Positions 11,120 to 20,834 of a stretch of 64,000 nucleotides of DNA are shown here, one piece after another. Source of the stretch: Isoetes taiwanensis (Eukaryota > Streptophyta > Lycopodiopsida > Isoetales > Isoetaceae); assembly GCA_021234155.1 (NCBI GenBank), contig JAJEKV010000010.1, positions 8,085,945 to 8,149,944 of the forward strand, in the 5' to 3' direction. Within the stretch, counting starts at the first letter, position 1, and each line of letters begins with the position of its first letter. Position numbers and translations under genes: made by a program. Below the pieces are notes generated by a model. The model had not been told where the DNA came from and ran no database searches. It saw nothing but the letters and a program-made list of their open reading frames with translations.

Positions 11120-11360
11120 TGTTGGAATGTATTTATAATACACCTATACAATCTTAGCTTTTGTCTATTGATAGTTCATTGTCTATTGATACTCATAGAG
11201 CTAAAAGGGTCTTTGCTTATTAGCCCTTCATTATTGTATATAAGAACATGTACTCTTCATAAATAATACATTCACTTTAGGATTAACTTGTGTTCTCTCT
11301 CTCTCTCATTCTTTCTGTCTTGCTGCGTTACTTTATTCCTTGCATGTTATATTTCTAACA
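11120..11360 (+). repeat. 3' LTR of the copia element
   Basis: It starts TGTTGGAATG and ends TTCTAACA, giving the usual TG..CA ends with a short inverted terminal TGTT/AACA. A TATATAAG at 11237-11244 is a probable TATA box, and a TC microsatellite lies near 11292. The five bases after it are CTTGT; the matching duplication cannot be checked because the 5' LTR is broken. Confidence 0.95.
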
Positions 11361-11606
11361 CTTGTAAGACAAAAACTAGAAGGGATTATAACGTATGGGG
11401 TATTACTTATGAAATTGCACATCTCAAAGAACTCATGAAAACATTGTTGAATTAGGTTGATGCAGGCCTTTCATTTGTCAAATCTTGTATGTTTCTATCT
11501 ATTTTCCAAGCCTTACAAGCAAGGGCATGTCTATCTGGATATTCTTCAATTTGGAATGGTCATTATATTCTTTGCCTTATATTTCATTGTTATATTTTTC
11601 TATGCA
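11361..11606. other. Intergenic, nothing recognised
   Basis: No coding frame or repeat is seen between the copia LTR and the foldback element. Confidence 0.5.
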
Positions 11607-12427
11607 GATGAAAGCCTCAAATGAATTCTAGTTTTTTTCTGGTTTGAATTCTAAAATTTTTGTGACACTGGGGGGGGGTGTCCCTAAGGCCCCGAAGGGG
11701 CCAAAAAATTTTTTTTGCAACACAAACCATTAACATCCAACATATTAAAAATAAATCCCCCAACACATAACAACCAACACATAACAACCATTGACATTAA
11801 CAACCAACACATAACTACCATTGACATTAATTAACACAACCATTGGGTCCAACACATTTAAATTAAAATCCCCCTTAAACCCCCTTTGGTTTGGGTGCAT
11901 ATTCACACGGGGGTAACTCCGGGCAACGAGAGCTGTTGGATAGGCATATTCACCCCTTATTCCTTAATCTACACCGTACGTAAAGTTCCTCGTTTGTGGG
12001 GTATGCAAGTACAAAATTTGCTATACTGTATAATAAGATTCGCAAAATACTATAAGATTTCAAGCGGAATACTACATGGTGTTGATTTCGTACATGCAAA
12101 ATACAATTATGAGGGCTCTCGGTGCCCTACGTCACCCCCCGTGTGAATATGCACCCAAACCAAAGGGGGTTTAAGGGGAATTTTAATTTAAATGTGTTGG
12201 ACCCAATGGTTGTGTTAATTAATGTCAATGGTAGTTATGTGTTGTCAATGGTTGTTATGTGTTGGTTGTTATATGTTGGGGGATTTAATTTTTATATGTT
12301 GGATGTTAATGATTTGTGTTGCAAAAAAAAAATTTTGGCCCCTTCGGGGCCTTAGGGACACCCCAGTGTGACAAAAAATTTAGAATTCAAACCAGAAAAA
12401 AACTAGAATTCATTTGAGGCTTTCATC
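11607..12427. mobile_element. Foldback element with ~320 bp inverted arms
   Basis: The left arm 11607-11932 and the right arm 12116-12427 are inverted copies with only scattered differences, separated by a 184-base loop. The ends start GATGAAAGCCTCAAATGAAT. Each arm contains a small inner hairpin, GGCCCC-GAA-GGGGCC, and a run of ACACATAACAACC-type direct repeats. No target duplication is obvious and there is no coding capacity. A transcript crossing it would form a long hairpin. A single diverged arm of the same family is at 60374-60506. Confidence 0.93.
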
Positions 12428-13000
12428 ACCTGTAGCTTTTGAATTTCATCACAATAAAACAAATAGAACATAAGTAAAAGTTACCATAAAGATAGAGCAG
12501 ATTGATCCCATTATTCTAAAAGTCATAAAGTTTGCAACACCCATACACAAACATTTTTCAACTAGAATTTAACAGCAGTCTTTAGCCTCCATGGATTCTT
12601 GTGGTGAGAAACCAAAGTGGGAAACTTTTTTGCTTGTTAGCACAAGGATCTAGAAGCCTTGGAATTTGCTTAATAACTGCCTCAAAATCTAAAAATGCAT
12701 GGTAATTTTTTGCAAGCTTCATTCGGAATGAGCCATAAAACAATATCCAATAGCGTAATCCTGTATTAATCAGCTGGTAGGATGTGAAAGCCTACCAAAC
12801 CCGGCCGAAAAATTGCTGTTTTAGCATAGATAACTTAACCAAACATATCCATATCATACACTATCAAAAAGATCTCGGAGAGAGCTTTCCAACGCAATAA
12901 AAATCATCTGAAACAGAGCTCTGGATCAAAAGTTATGATAAGAAATGTGTTGTCGGCGGGGAAACTGCACTACATGCGCCCTTCAAGCCCTTCATGTGCC
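12428..13000. other. Intergenic, unassigned
   Basis: No gene is visible. The segment around 12840-12950 (GAGAGAGCTTTCCAACGCAA) reads like plant dispersed repeat sequence, but no element ends were found. Confidence 0.4.
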
Positions 13001-13174
13001 CATTATGCACCACACACACAAAAAAAGAGGGCTTTTATTGTGAGCCATTGGTTGTTGACCATTATGCACCACACGCACAAAAAAGGGGCTTTTGTTGTGA
13101 GCCATTGGTTGTTGACCATTATGCACCACACGCACAAAAAAAAGGGCTTTTGTTGTGAGCCATTGGTTGTTGAC
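13001..13174. repeat. Three tandem copies of a ~58 bp repeat
   Basis: Units start CATTATGCACCACAC at 13001, 13060 and 13117, and a fourth begins and breaks off at 13175. Lengths are 59, 57 and 58 because of the A-run. Open frames across it on both strands are repeat artefacts. Confidence 0.95.
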
Positions 13175-13319
13175 CATTGAAAAAAAAGGCTAAAATCAAT
13201 GGCTCAGAAATGGTGCACTCTAGATGTACGCATTAGTACATCCATTTGAATACATCACGAAATCATAGGAAAACCTTAGTGAAAAGCGTACAAAAACACA
13301 AAGAAAACCCCCTGTTATT

Positions 13320-14820
13320 ATGCTACATATTCAAGAGGAGCTGACTATCTATCTCTCATTGTTGCTCCGTTACTCAGGTTAATTTATTGTTTCTTTATGT
13401 TTTGTTCTAATTTTTGAGATTTAGAAATCTAGATCTGTAAAGCAAATAGTTATTCTAATATCCTCGTATGTGGATAAACTTGAAAATTGAGATTGTTATT
13501 CTTTGGTGCAATAGAAAGCAATAGCATCGAATATTATGGAGCATATTTAGCCATATACTGTTGTAACCCCAAGTCAATATGTTCAGCTTCACAGAGCTTT
13601 TGGTTAAGAGCCAAATTATAGATATCTTTTTTCTTTTTTCATGTGTTTTTCTATTTTTCCTTCTTCCTCCCTTTTGTACCACTTCTGCAATGAAAAGAAA
13701 TCATGGGGTCCTCAAACTCTGGCTCCAAAGACGGCCTTGCAGTAAGATCATCTAGGTTTAGCATTTTTGTCCTTTGTATATCATGGCATCTTCTAACTGC
13801 TCAGTCCTTAACATATGCAAAATGATAGTAGCTTTCTGTAGTAGACTGAGTACTATTCGAATAAATTCGACTGCTTGAATGATGCATCCTCCACCAGACT
13901 ATGCTAGTATTCTACAATTCACAATATTACAGCAATTGTCGGGGCTAGAGTATTGGGATTACCTTCCAACATTGCTTTTCTTACACAGTACTAACTAAAA
14001 ATGGTAGTGATTGATTGTCTTCATTTTTACAATGTACTTTAAATGTTTCTACAGGTGTCTGGGAATTACATCAGGTATATATCTAGTTGTAGTAACTAGG
14101 CTGTTGCAGTTGATGTTAAACTTGCTCAGTGCCCTGTTATAGAATGCTGATATTGCACTATAGCCAAGAAAAAGACTGACTTTGCCCCAGATTGAGTGTG
14201 AAAGAGCCTTTAGCAACTATTGGAGGTTCATTCCCATAGCCAAGGTAAAGGCGAAGAAAGAAAACAAAGAGCCTACAAGGTGATGCTCGAGTTATGCATT
14301 GCTGGAGCTGAGCATTTTGGAGGATGTATCTTGTTTGGCGACAAGACACTGAGGTTTTTTCCAAAAGACTTTACATTGGAAGAATCAAGGTCTTGCGACG
14401 TGATTTATTTTTTTGTTTTTTGAGCCTTCCTATGCGTTCGTTTCTTTTGAATCAGAATGTCGAATTCACAACTACCCAAATGTATATGCTTTAGATTCGT
14501 GCTTGTGGTTATGCAAAGCACGTCAGTTTAATTTCTTACAATGGTCCAATCTGAATGTACTCCCTTAGCTGCAAAATTCCTCCATTGGATTGTGCCTTGT
14601 TGGCATTTTAGCCATCTGGGACTTTGAGGACATTGCAGAACTAAAACTTCACTACATGCAATTGCACACTCTAATCAGGTGCATCCTTTATCCAAACATG
14701 CTTCCAATCTTGTCAATAACTGATGTTATAGGCTTTCTGACGAGTTGCATTCATTTGTTAACCACGTGTGCCGCAGTCATGATTTGTGCAAAACAATTCT
14801 ATGTTGTTAGGTAGACTGCC
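13320..14820 (+). other. Possible fragments of a spliced gene, not recognised
   Basis: Several stretches look like short exons. An ATG at 13703 in good context opens 13 codons (MGSSNSGSKDGLA) that end at a GTAAGA donor at 13742. A 20-base segment at 14055-14074 (VSGNYI) lies between a ctacag acceptor and a GTATAT donor and keeps phase with it. An open stretch at 14280-14388 (CIAGAEHFGGCILFGDKTLR) ends at a possible donor, and another is at 14590-14681. I could not join them into one continuous model or name a product. They may be remnants or chance. Confidence 0.22.
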
Positions 14821-15045
14821 ATGATTTCTGTCTATAAGTATATATTGTACCAACAAAATTCACATTTGTGAGCATTTTGTATGCATGTAGCATGCTTCTA
14901 GCCATAAATAGAAGCAAATGGTTTTATGATTGGAAGTGGAATCCTGTTGCTGATTCCATGGTTTAACTTATGCTCTATGTTGAACTAGCAAAATGGCATA
15001 TATCCTACTCATTGCCCGGTGCATTTGGGGGAATTATGGACCACA
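14821..15045. other. Intergenic, nothing recognised
   Basis: No coding or repeat structure was seen. Confidence 0.4.
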
Positions 15046-15102
15046 AAAACGTTTACGGTTAATGAAAACATTTACGATTAATGAAAACGTTTACAGTTAA
15101 TG
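15046..15102. repeat. Three tandem copies of a 19 bp repeat
   Basis: AAAACGTTTACGGTTAATG and two one- to two-base variants follow each other at 15046, 15065 and 15084, just outside the chromovirus LTR end. Confidence 0.93.
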
Positions 15103-15118
15103 AAATAGTGCTTTCAAA

Positions 15119-16957
15119 TGTTATGAACCAAAATTTTAGTACCAAAACTTTCGATTTGTATTCCCATCAAACCATCAAAGTACACAAAACAAGTATTGCC
15201 TCTCACATCAAACTTTCACATGAAAGCCACGTATACAGATAACAAGACGATAACACAAGATAACCATGTACACACGTATGCTCTGTCAGCTATCGAACAG
15301 CCTCCACAAGCTTCCACGTGTTAGTAACATGCATAAGAGTTATCCAGTAGTGTCAACACGAAGCAATGACTGACGGACTACAATTACACACATATAGAAT
15401 CCACCACACACACCATTGCATCTGCCAAGCAGACACATCCCACCATATCTAGACAGTACGTCGTCTAGAATCCCCGCGCTGGTGGATCTCGTGTAAGGAA
15501 AGAACTGCAAGCAACAATAGAACCTAGGCCACTAGACTGCAAGGGGGATTCACATAGTTTTGGCCGTACAAACCATGTGAGTGACCGTACATATACTCGT
15601 ACCTAGGGGTAGCTTTTTGGGGTTTTAAGGGCAATTTTAGTACTGTATGTGGCTGGAAACGGGGTTTCTGAAAAAATTCAAATGCGTATACAAGGTGGCA
15701 TATCCCCTATACAATAGGTGCACCCCCCGGGCTAGACTGTTGACTACGTCCATCACAGTCCCATACCAGCGATAGATTTCATCTCACTAGCACCATAGGT
15801 TCCTATCAAGATAAGCCTCGCTCATCTACATACATGCTTGCAGAAACTCCCTTGGGCAAGCACTCACCGTGCTTACCCCAGTATCATCAAGATACATACT
15901 GAGCATAACTCAGTAATAGGGGTCTTGCTTTTACTAGATTGTTGATGTAAATATAGTGTCATCCCATACCAACCATATCACATTGCACTAGTACTCACAA
16001 GCATCCAACAGGCCAGCACTAGCTATTATGAAGCCAGAGCCGTGTAGCAGGTTGGTCTCTAAGCTATGTCAGCAACTGTTGACCATAGCTAATGCTAGCA
16101 CTTGTAAAGTGTAGCCCAACCCATAGTTCAAGAATTATCTCGAACTATTGCCACAAGGCTCCTTTATTTCCACGAGGTTAGAGTAAAGCTTCATTAGTTT
16201 TATCAGGTACCGTGGATACCTCCTTTCTGAACTCAGCCCGCTGGCTTCTCCTCTCTCCTTCCGTTCAGCTTTTGCCTTCCCGGCTTGTCTACTGTAACCA
16301 ATCTCCTTCTATTCTGTCTACCCTGTAATAGCCTGGCTCTTTCTGATCCGAGACCCTACCAATCGTTGGCTAGACCATGTGGCACTACCCCAGCAGGCAG
16401 GTGATCCTGTCGGATCTGTAATTCGGCCTGCAGCTCCCAGATCCAGCTGCTAGGCCGCTGCCTCAGAGTTTTTCCAATATGCCACAGGCGGTTTAGCTGT
16501 TTCTGCCAAGGGCAGGTCCGACCGCTGTCGACGCACCATCCAGCAGTTTCCTGCTGTTACAGACCTGTGGCTCAGCCACGATGGTGGCTCCCCCGATTAA
16601 GGGGTGCTCACCCTTTCACAATCAATGGCTTTTTAAAACCATTAAACATATTTCCAAATATTATAACCTTAAAAGTCATCTAACCCCTAAATGACCCAAT
16701 GGTATTTTACCATTTAAACATTGCCCCTCCCTTACATTATTTTCATAACGTACTTAGGGCAACCACACAATTATATCAAGCATCTATAAATAGTTGCGCC
16801 CCTAGTCTAAGATCTACCAATTGCACCATACCCTAGACTAGAGAATAACATGCGACCCTAACTCTAATGCCAACCGCATTAATTCATTATTGTTAGCCCT
16901 TGATAACATGCATGTAAATTATATAACAATGGTCTGCAAAATATTTTGGACATAACA
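15119..16957 (-). repeat. Putative 3' LTR of the chromovirus
   Basis: The inner end is set by the polypurine tract: on the minus strand the LTR starts TGTTATGTCC at 16957. The outer end is inferred from a matching inverted terminus at 15119, where the LTR would finish GGTTCATAACA, so TGTTATG pairs perfectly with CATAACA. This gives 1839 bases. No second LTR is available for confirmation, so the outer boundary is an inference. Confidence 0.55.
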
Positions 16958-16972
16958 TTACTCCCCCTTGGG
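16958..16972 (-). other. Polypurine tract of the chromovirus
   Basis: On the minus strand the run AAGGGGGAG, followed by TAA, sits directly before the LTR start at 16957 and just downstream of the pol stop, the usual place for the plus-strand primer. Confidence 0.75.
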
Positions 16973-16982
16973 ATTCTTGTCC

Positions 16983-17528
16983 TCAAGAATCGGCTCCAGA
17001 CCATTGAGACATAGCATTCTGATACTGAGACATGAAACGACGTCTCCACGCCACCTCGAAGACAGGTCTATGTTTCCATTTCACCAGAAATTCCATCTGG
17101 TCTCTTTGGCGGATCCGCCCCTTCCGGGAATTCAATATTCTTTCAGGGGTAGGGATTCTATCCAACTCCACGATGTGTTCCTGAGAAGGCACCACATTCG
17201 CAGCTTTCCCCAGAGCTGGTCGCAACTGGCTCACATGGAAAACTGGATGAATGTCCATATTTGGTAGAAGTTGCAACTTGAAGGCAACATCATTATATTT
17301 CTTCAAAATTTTATAAGGACCACTGTATCTTGGGGAGAACTTTGGTTTCTTTCCCGCAAGCAATGGCAATATTGCTTTTCTTTTCAGATTTGTAGGAAAA
17401 ACCACATGAAGGTATACTATCTGACCCTCATGTAGCTCGATCGGGGCTCTCGACAAATTGGCACGTGCCCTTGCCCGATCCTGGGCCTGTCTCATATGCA
17501 ATTGACACAACCCAAGTGTCACATCCAT
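16983..17528 (-). pseudogene. pol: Chromovirus integrase C terminus with chromodomain
   Basis: A 181-codon frame ends in a stop just before the polypurine tract. Around residue 64 it has the GPY motif region (KFSPRYSGPYKILKK). From about residue 127 a chromodomain follows: TPERILNSRKGR, then QMEFLVKWKHRP and AWRRRF. In this family the chromodomain steers integration to marked heterochromatin by binding methylated histone H3. The N-terminal Met used is internal; the integrase core continues upstream in another frame (17561-17934) because of a single-base shift near 17565. Confidence 0.93.
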
Positions 17529-17560
17529 GCCTTCAAGTATAGTTATAGCAATATCAGTTT

Positions 17561-17934
17561 TCAGCCCTTCAAACCCAAGTGATATGGGTCTCTGGGATTT
17601 CTCCCAAACATAGCCACAAACGGGCTAGTTTTGATGCTCTGCTGGAACCCATTATTGTAAGCGAACTCTACAATTGGCAAATAGTCCTCCCATCTGGATT
17701 GTTGAGTGGCCACATAAGATCTCAGCATATCCTCCAGAATTTGATTCACTCTTTCAGTTTGTCCATCCATTTCCGGATGATCTCCACTAGAGAACTGAAG
17801 AGTGCATTTTAATGCAGAGAACAATTCCCGCCGAAATTCCCTGTGAAATTCACATCTCGATCGCTTACAATAGATTTGGGTAATTCAAAAATAGGAAATA
17901 TATGCTGCATATAAGCCTTGCCCACCGCCAAGCC
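17561..17934 (-). pseudogene. pol: Chromovirus integrase core, downstream half
   Basis: Reading from 17934 downward, the core continues with GLAVGKAYMQHIFP and SIVSDRDVNF (second catalytic Asp). One missing base near 17835 shifts the frame, and the rest reads FSALKCTLQFSSGDHPEMDG then QTERVNQILEDML with the catalytic Glu. A YNNGFQQSIKTSPF block typical of Ty3/gypsy integrase follows. The first half of the core lies beyond the insertion, at 19502 upward. Confidence 0.92.
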
Positions 17935-18109
17935 ATCATTCTAGAATGGGACTCGCATGAAACCAACAAACCGCCAGATAGGCTTCTCATTCATCTCAGC
18001 AGATTTTCTACAATGGTGGATAGTGGGTAGCCACACACATGCGAACTACCCACGAACAATAAAGGGAAAATCCAATTATATCATTTGGACCCCAAAAATA
18101 CAATGCTAA

Positions 18110-18646
18110 CCATTAGGGTTTTTTTGAGATTAAAAAAGGGCCTTCAAAGCCAGATGAAGATAAATGAACTACCAATCAGAAATTAGAGCCTGACGGGTCC
18201 AGTCAGCAAAACTGTTATAACTTACTCACTGGATCACATTTTCTAGCATAACTGTCGATAGAAAAGTCCAAATGAGCTCTTGTTTAGTGCAGTAGATAGA
18301 TCTCGTTGAGATCTTTTCAACCTTAGGTGCTTTGCACATATTTTAACCACTTATGATTGTCAAAACTCCAAAAAATATGGGTTTTACAATTTTTTACTAT
18401 CCTACGGGGCTAAAAGATATGCAAACCACCCAAGATTGGAAAGATCTCAATGAGATCTATCTATTTCACCAAACAAAAGCTCATTTGGACTTTTCTATCA
18501 ACACTTATGCTAGAAAATGTGATCCAGTGAGTTAGTTATAACTGTTTTGGCCGATTATTACCGGTCTGTTTTTCGATTGGTAGTTCATATAGCTTAGTCA
18601 GCAGTTCTTAGAAGGCCCTTTTATGATCTCAAAAAATCCCTAATGA
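18110..18646. mobile_element. Hairpin MITE nested in unit A
   Basis: The left arm (about 18110-18346) and right arm (about 18406-18646) are diverged inverted copies. The outer ends read CATTAGGGTTTTTTTGAGAT on the left and its near-complement on the right, with a ~60-base loop. Parts of the arms, such as ACTCACTGGATCACATTTTC, are identical. It has no coding capacity and must have entered unit A before, or independently of, the insertion into the chromovirus. Confidence 0.9.
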
Positions 18647-18665
18647 GATGTTTGATTGGTGTACC

Positions 18666-18766
18666 TGCCGAAAGCTTATCACCGGGATTAAAAAACCCCG
18701 CCCGAAAACCCCGCCCTTTCGGGTTTTCAAGGAAAAACCCTAGTGATAAACCTTCGGCAAGGGGCT
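18666..18766. repeat. Short imperfect palindrome with inner hairpin
   Basis: Near-complementary words TGCCGAAAGCTTATCAC and GTGATAAACCTTCGGCA enclose a stem-loop GAAAACCC-CGCCCTTTC-GGGTTTTC. It lies inside unit A. Its role is unknown. Confidence 0.6.
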
Positions 18767-19501
18767 TAGACAAACGCAAGGCAGAGAAATCGCTCCCAAA
18801 AACCTACGAATGGAGAAGTCGAAACGATACCGCTTCGCCAACCTGTGTACGCACATCACCAACACCAAAAAAAAACAAAAACAAAACAAACCTCCCAGAG
18901 TGGAGGGGCTGATTACGCGCGTGCCACGCGATAAACATAATAAACAAAGAAGGGGGAGGGTGGGTTCAAAGAGAAATAGGTACTCTTGAGAGAGAAGAGG
19001 AAGCGCCCGATGAGGCGTTGATCACGGCTTGCGCCTAAAATAGCGAACTCCCCAACGGAAACGGCATGCGCCGCCATGCATGCAAAACATGCATGCTCGT
19101 CCCATTCTAGAATGGCGATCCGATGTCTCAGATCGATGGGATTCTAGAATGGGACTCGCATGAAACCAACAAACCGCCCGAATACCAAAGGACTTCCTTA
19201 CAAACTAGGATCGAGGACGAAGGTCACAGGACGAAGGCTAAAGGCCGGAAAAGGACAGCATGAAAGAAACGCCAAATTGGCCAAACCAAGCAGGAAGAAG
19301 CCCCTCCCCTGCCTGGAAAACAATTCAAAGAGAAATAGGTACTGCTGAGAGAGAAGAGGAAGCGCCGATGAGACGTTGATGCAGAAACGCGCCTAAAATA
19401 GCGAACTCCCAACCAGAACGGGCATGCGCCGCCCGCATGCATGCAAAACATGCATGCTCGTCCCATTCTAGAATGGCGATCCGATGTCTCGGATCGATGG
19501 G

Positions 19502-19835
19502 ATCAACATTCTTTGTCAGAGGTATAAAGCATGCATACTTCGTCAACCTATCCACAATTACAAGTATCTGGGTATAGTGATGCACAGTACGAGGCAACTT
19601 CACAATGAAATCCATAGAGATTTCACTCCACCTCTCCTCTGGCACAGGCAGGGGTTGCAAAAGTCTCAGAGTCTTGCCTCGACTCGCTTTAACCTGCTGA
19701 CATGTCTCACAAATTTTCACATATTCCTTCACATCTTCTTTCAAACTAGGCCAGTAAAACATTCTTTTGAGCGATTCATAGGTTTTTCATTCACCTCCAT
19801 GCCCACCATACTACCCCAATTCTGGGTCAACACCT
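19502..19835 (-). pseudogene. pol: Chromovirus integrase zinc-binding domain and first half of core
   Basis: From about 19805 downward the frame reads GHGGE, a TGA at 19795-19793, then KTYESLKRMFYWPSLKEDV and KICETCQQVKA. This is the HHCC zinc-binding domain of integrase. The core begins with EISMDFIVKLP (first catalytic Asp) and IVDRLTKYACFIPLTKN, and is cut by the composite insertion at 19501. Homology fades at about 19835, where the element is truncated. Confidence 0.92.
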
Positions 19836-19914
19836 AAAACCAACAGTAATAAAAAGACCACATGTCATTGTTCAAAAATCACATGGTTATATGGGTAATG
19901 GTTTATTAAAGAGG
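19836..19914. other. Junction sequence
   Basis: Short unassigned stretch between the truncated chromovirus and the T/G-rich repeat. Confidence 0.4.
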
Positions 19915-20690
19915 CGGTGTAGTTTTTCACGGAGCTATAGTTTTTTTAAGGTGTGTCTTTTTTTTGAGTATCGTTTTTTCACAAAAAGAAGTGTTGCTTT
20001 TTTAGGGGGTGTTGTTTTAGAAGGTGTTGTTTTTGAGGTGTAGTTTATAACTGATTGTAGTTTTTAAGTAGTTATTTTTATGGAAGTATAGTTTTTGAAG
20101 TGTGGTTTTATAAGGAGGTATAGTTTTTAAGTGGTTGTTTTTGTTTTTGAGGTGTAGTTTATAACTGAGTGTAGTTTTTAAGTAGTTGTTTTTTTATGGA
20201 AGTATAGTTTTTGAGTGTGGTTTTATAAGGAGGTATAGTTTTTAAGTGGTTGTTTTTTAGGAAGTATAGTTTTTGGTGGTGTAGATTTTTTAATTGAAGT
20301 GTTTGTTTTTTTTTGAAGTGTGGTTTACCAAGTGGGTGTAGTTTTAAATGGTTGAATATGGTTTTTGGAGAATTAATACGTTTACTCTTGGGGTGGATTT
20401 TAAGTGGATTTGTTTTAATGAGTATGGTTTACGAGTGGTGTGGTTATAACTAGGTGGTTTTAAGAGTTATTTTTAGGAAGTATGATTTTTTTAGGTGTGG
20501 TTTATATAGCTAGGTGTAGTTTTTGAGTAGTTGTTTTTTAAAGTAAGTATATAGTTTTTTAAGGGTATGGTTTTGAGGTAAGGTGTAGTTTTGAAGTGGT
20601 ACATTTTTTAAAAGTGTGGTTTTGAAGTGGTGGTTTATAACTAAGAATTTATGGTTTTACATAACTATTTCTATTACTAGAAAGTATGGT
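19915..20690. repeat. T/G-rich minisatellite, ~19-20 bp degenerate unit
   Basis: Variants of GTGTAGTTTTTAAGTGGTTG, GAGGTATAGTTTTT and GGTGTAGTTTATAACTG succeed each other for almost 0.8 kb. A higher-order pair of ~117 bases is visible at about 20020-20135 and 20136-20252. The + strand is almost free of C. No coding. Confidence 0.9.
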
Positions 20691-20834
20691 TATTTTGCAG
20701 GGGTTTCTTGAGGCTATTTTAATAAGCAAAGCACCACCACAGAATATTCTTTGTGTACCAAATTTGGAAATGTATGTCTTGTTTTACATTCATATAAAAA
20801 ATACCTTCAATGGTTGAATCATACACATGAGGAA
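20691..20834. other. Spacer between two satellites
   Basis: No recognisable feature. Confidence 0.4.

Larger units (their letters stand above)
6830..11360 (+). mobile_element. Degraded Ty1/copia LTR retrotransposon
   Basis: A 91-base remnant of the 5' LTR (6830-6920) and a complete 241-base 3' LTR (11120-11360) flank a primer binding site, a gag-protease-integrase-RT-RNase H region in the copia order, and a polypurine tract. The remnant differs from the matching part of the 3' LTR at only four of 91 positions, so insertion was fairly recent. Short LTRs and an initiator-Met PBS suggest an Ale/Retrofit-like lineage (inference). The N-terminal part of gag is missing, several frameshifts occur, and six in-frame stops are present at 8064, 8783, 8885, 9407, 9605 and 10530. 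The 5' 150 bases of the left LTR are lost at the junction with the CACTA-type end. It cannot move by itself. Confidence 0.95.
17938..19501. mobile_element. Composite insertion of two head-to-tail TIR units in the integrase gene
   Basis: The insertion starts TTCTAGAATGGGACTCGCAT at 17939 and ends GATCGATGGG at 19501. ATC or ATCA (17935-17938 and 19502-19505) flanks both sides, and the chromovirus frame resumes without loss, so this is a 3-4 bp target duplication. Unit A is 17938-19140 and unit B is 19141-19501. Both begin with the same ~38 bases and end with the same ~200 bases. In each unit the start pairs with an inverted copy (19092-19113 in A; 19453-19474 in B), matching at about 20 of 22 bases. 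A 27-base tail lies outside the right repeat in both units. B looks like an internally deleted copy of A. A CATGCATG-caaaa-CATGCATG hairpin followed 11 bases later by CTAG recalls a Helitron 3' end, but the flanks do not fit A/T insertion. No transposase was found. Confidence 0.85.
15119..19835 (-). mobile_element. 3' half of a Ty3/gypsy chromovirus, interrupted by another transposon
   Basis: Read on the minus strand, integrase coding from 19835 down to 16983 is followed by a polypurine tract and a putative 3' LTR (16957 to 15119). The chromodomain at the integrase C terminus places it among chromoviruses. Gag, protease, RT and RNase H are not present; sequence beyond 19835 is unrelated, so the 5' part has been lost. 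The integrase is split by a 1.56 kb insertion (17939-19501) and has at least two single-base frameshifts and one stop, so the element is dead. Confidence 0.9.

Noticed and set aside
12935-13180. Open frames on both strands across 13.0 kb
   Set aside because: They repeat the same ~19 residues per 58 bp unit and are repeat artefacts.
18643-18912. Open frame of 89 codons in unit A
   Set aside because: Rich in Lys, Pro and Arg and crossing a palindrome; no transposase or other motif.
17939-19501. Naming the composite insertion a Helitron because of the hairpin plus CTAG
   Set aside because: The insertion has a 3-4 base target duplication and inverted ends, and the flanking bases are not A on the left and T on the right. 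The possibility is only noted.
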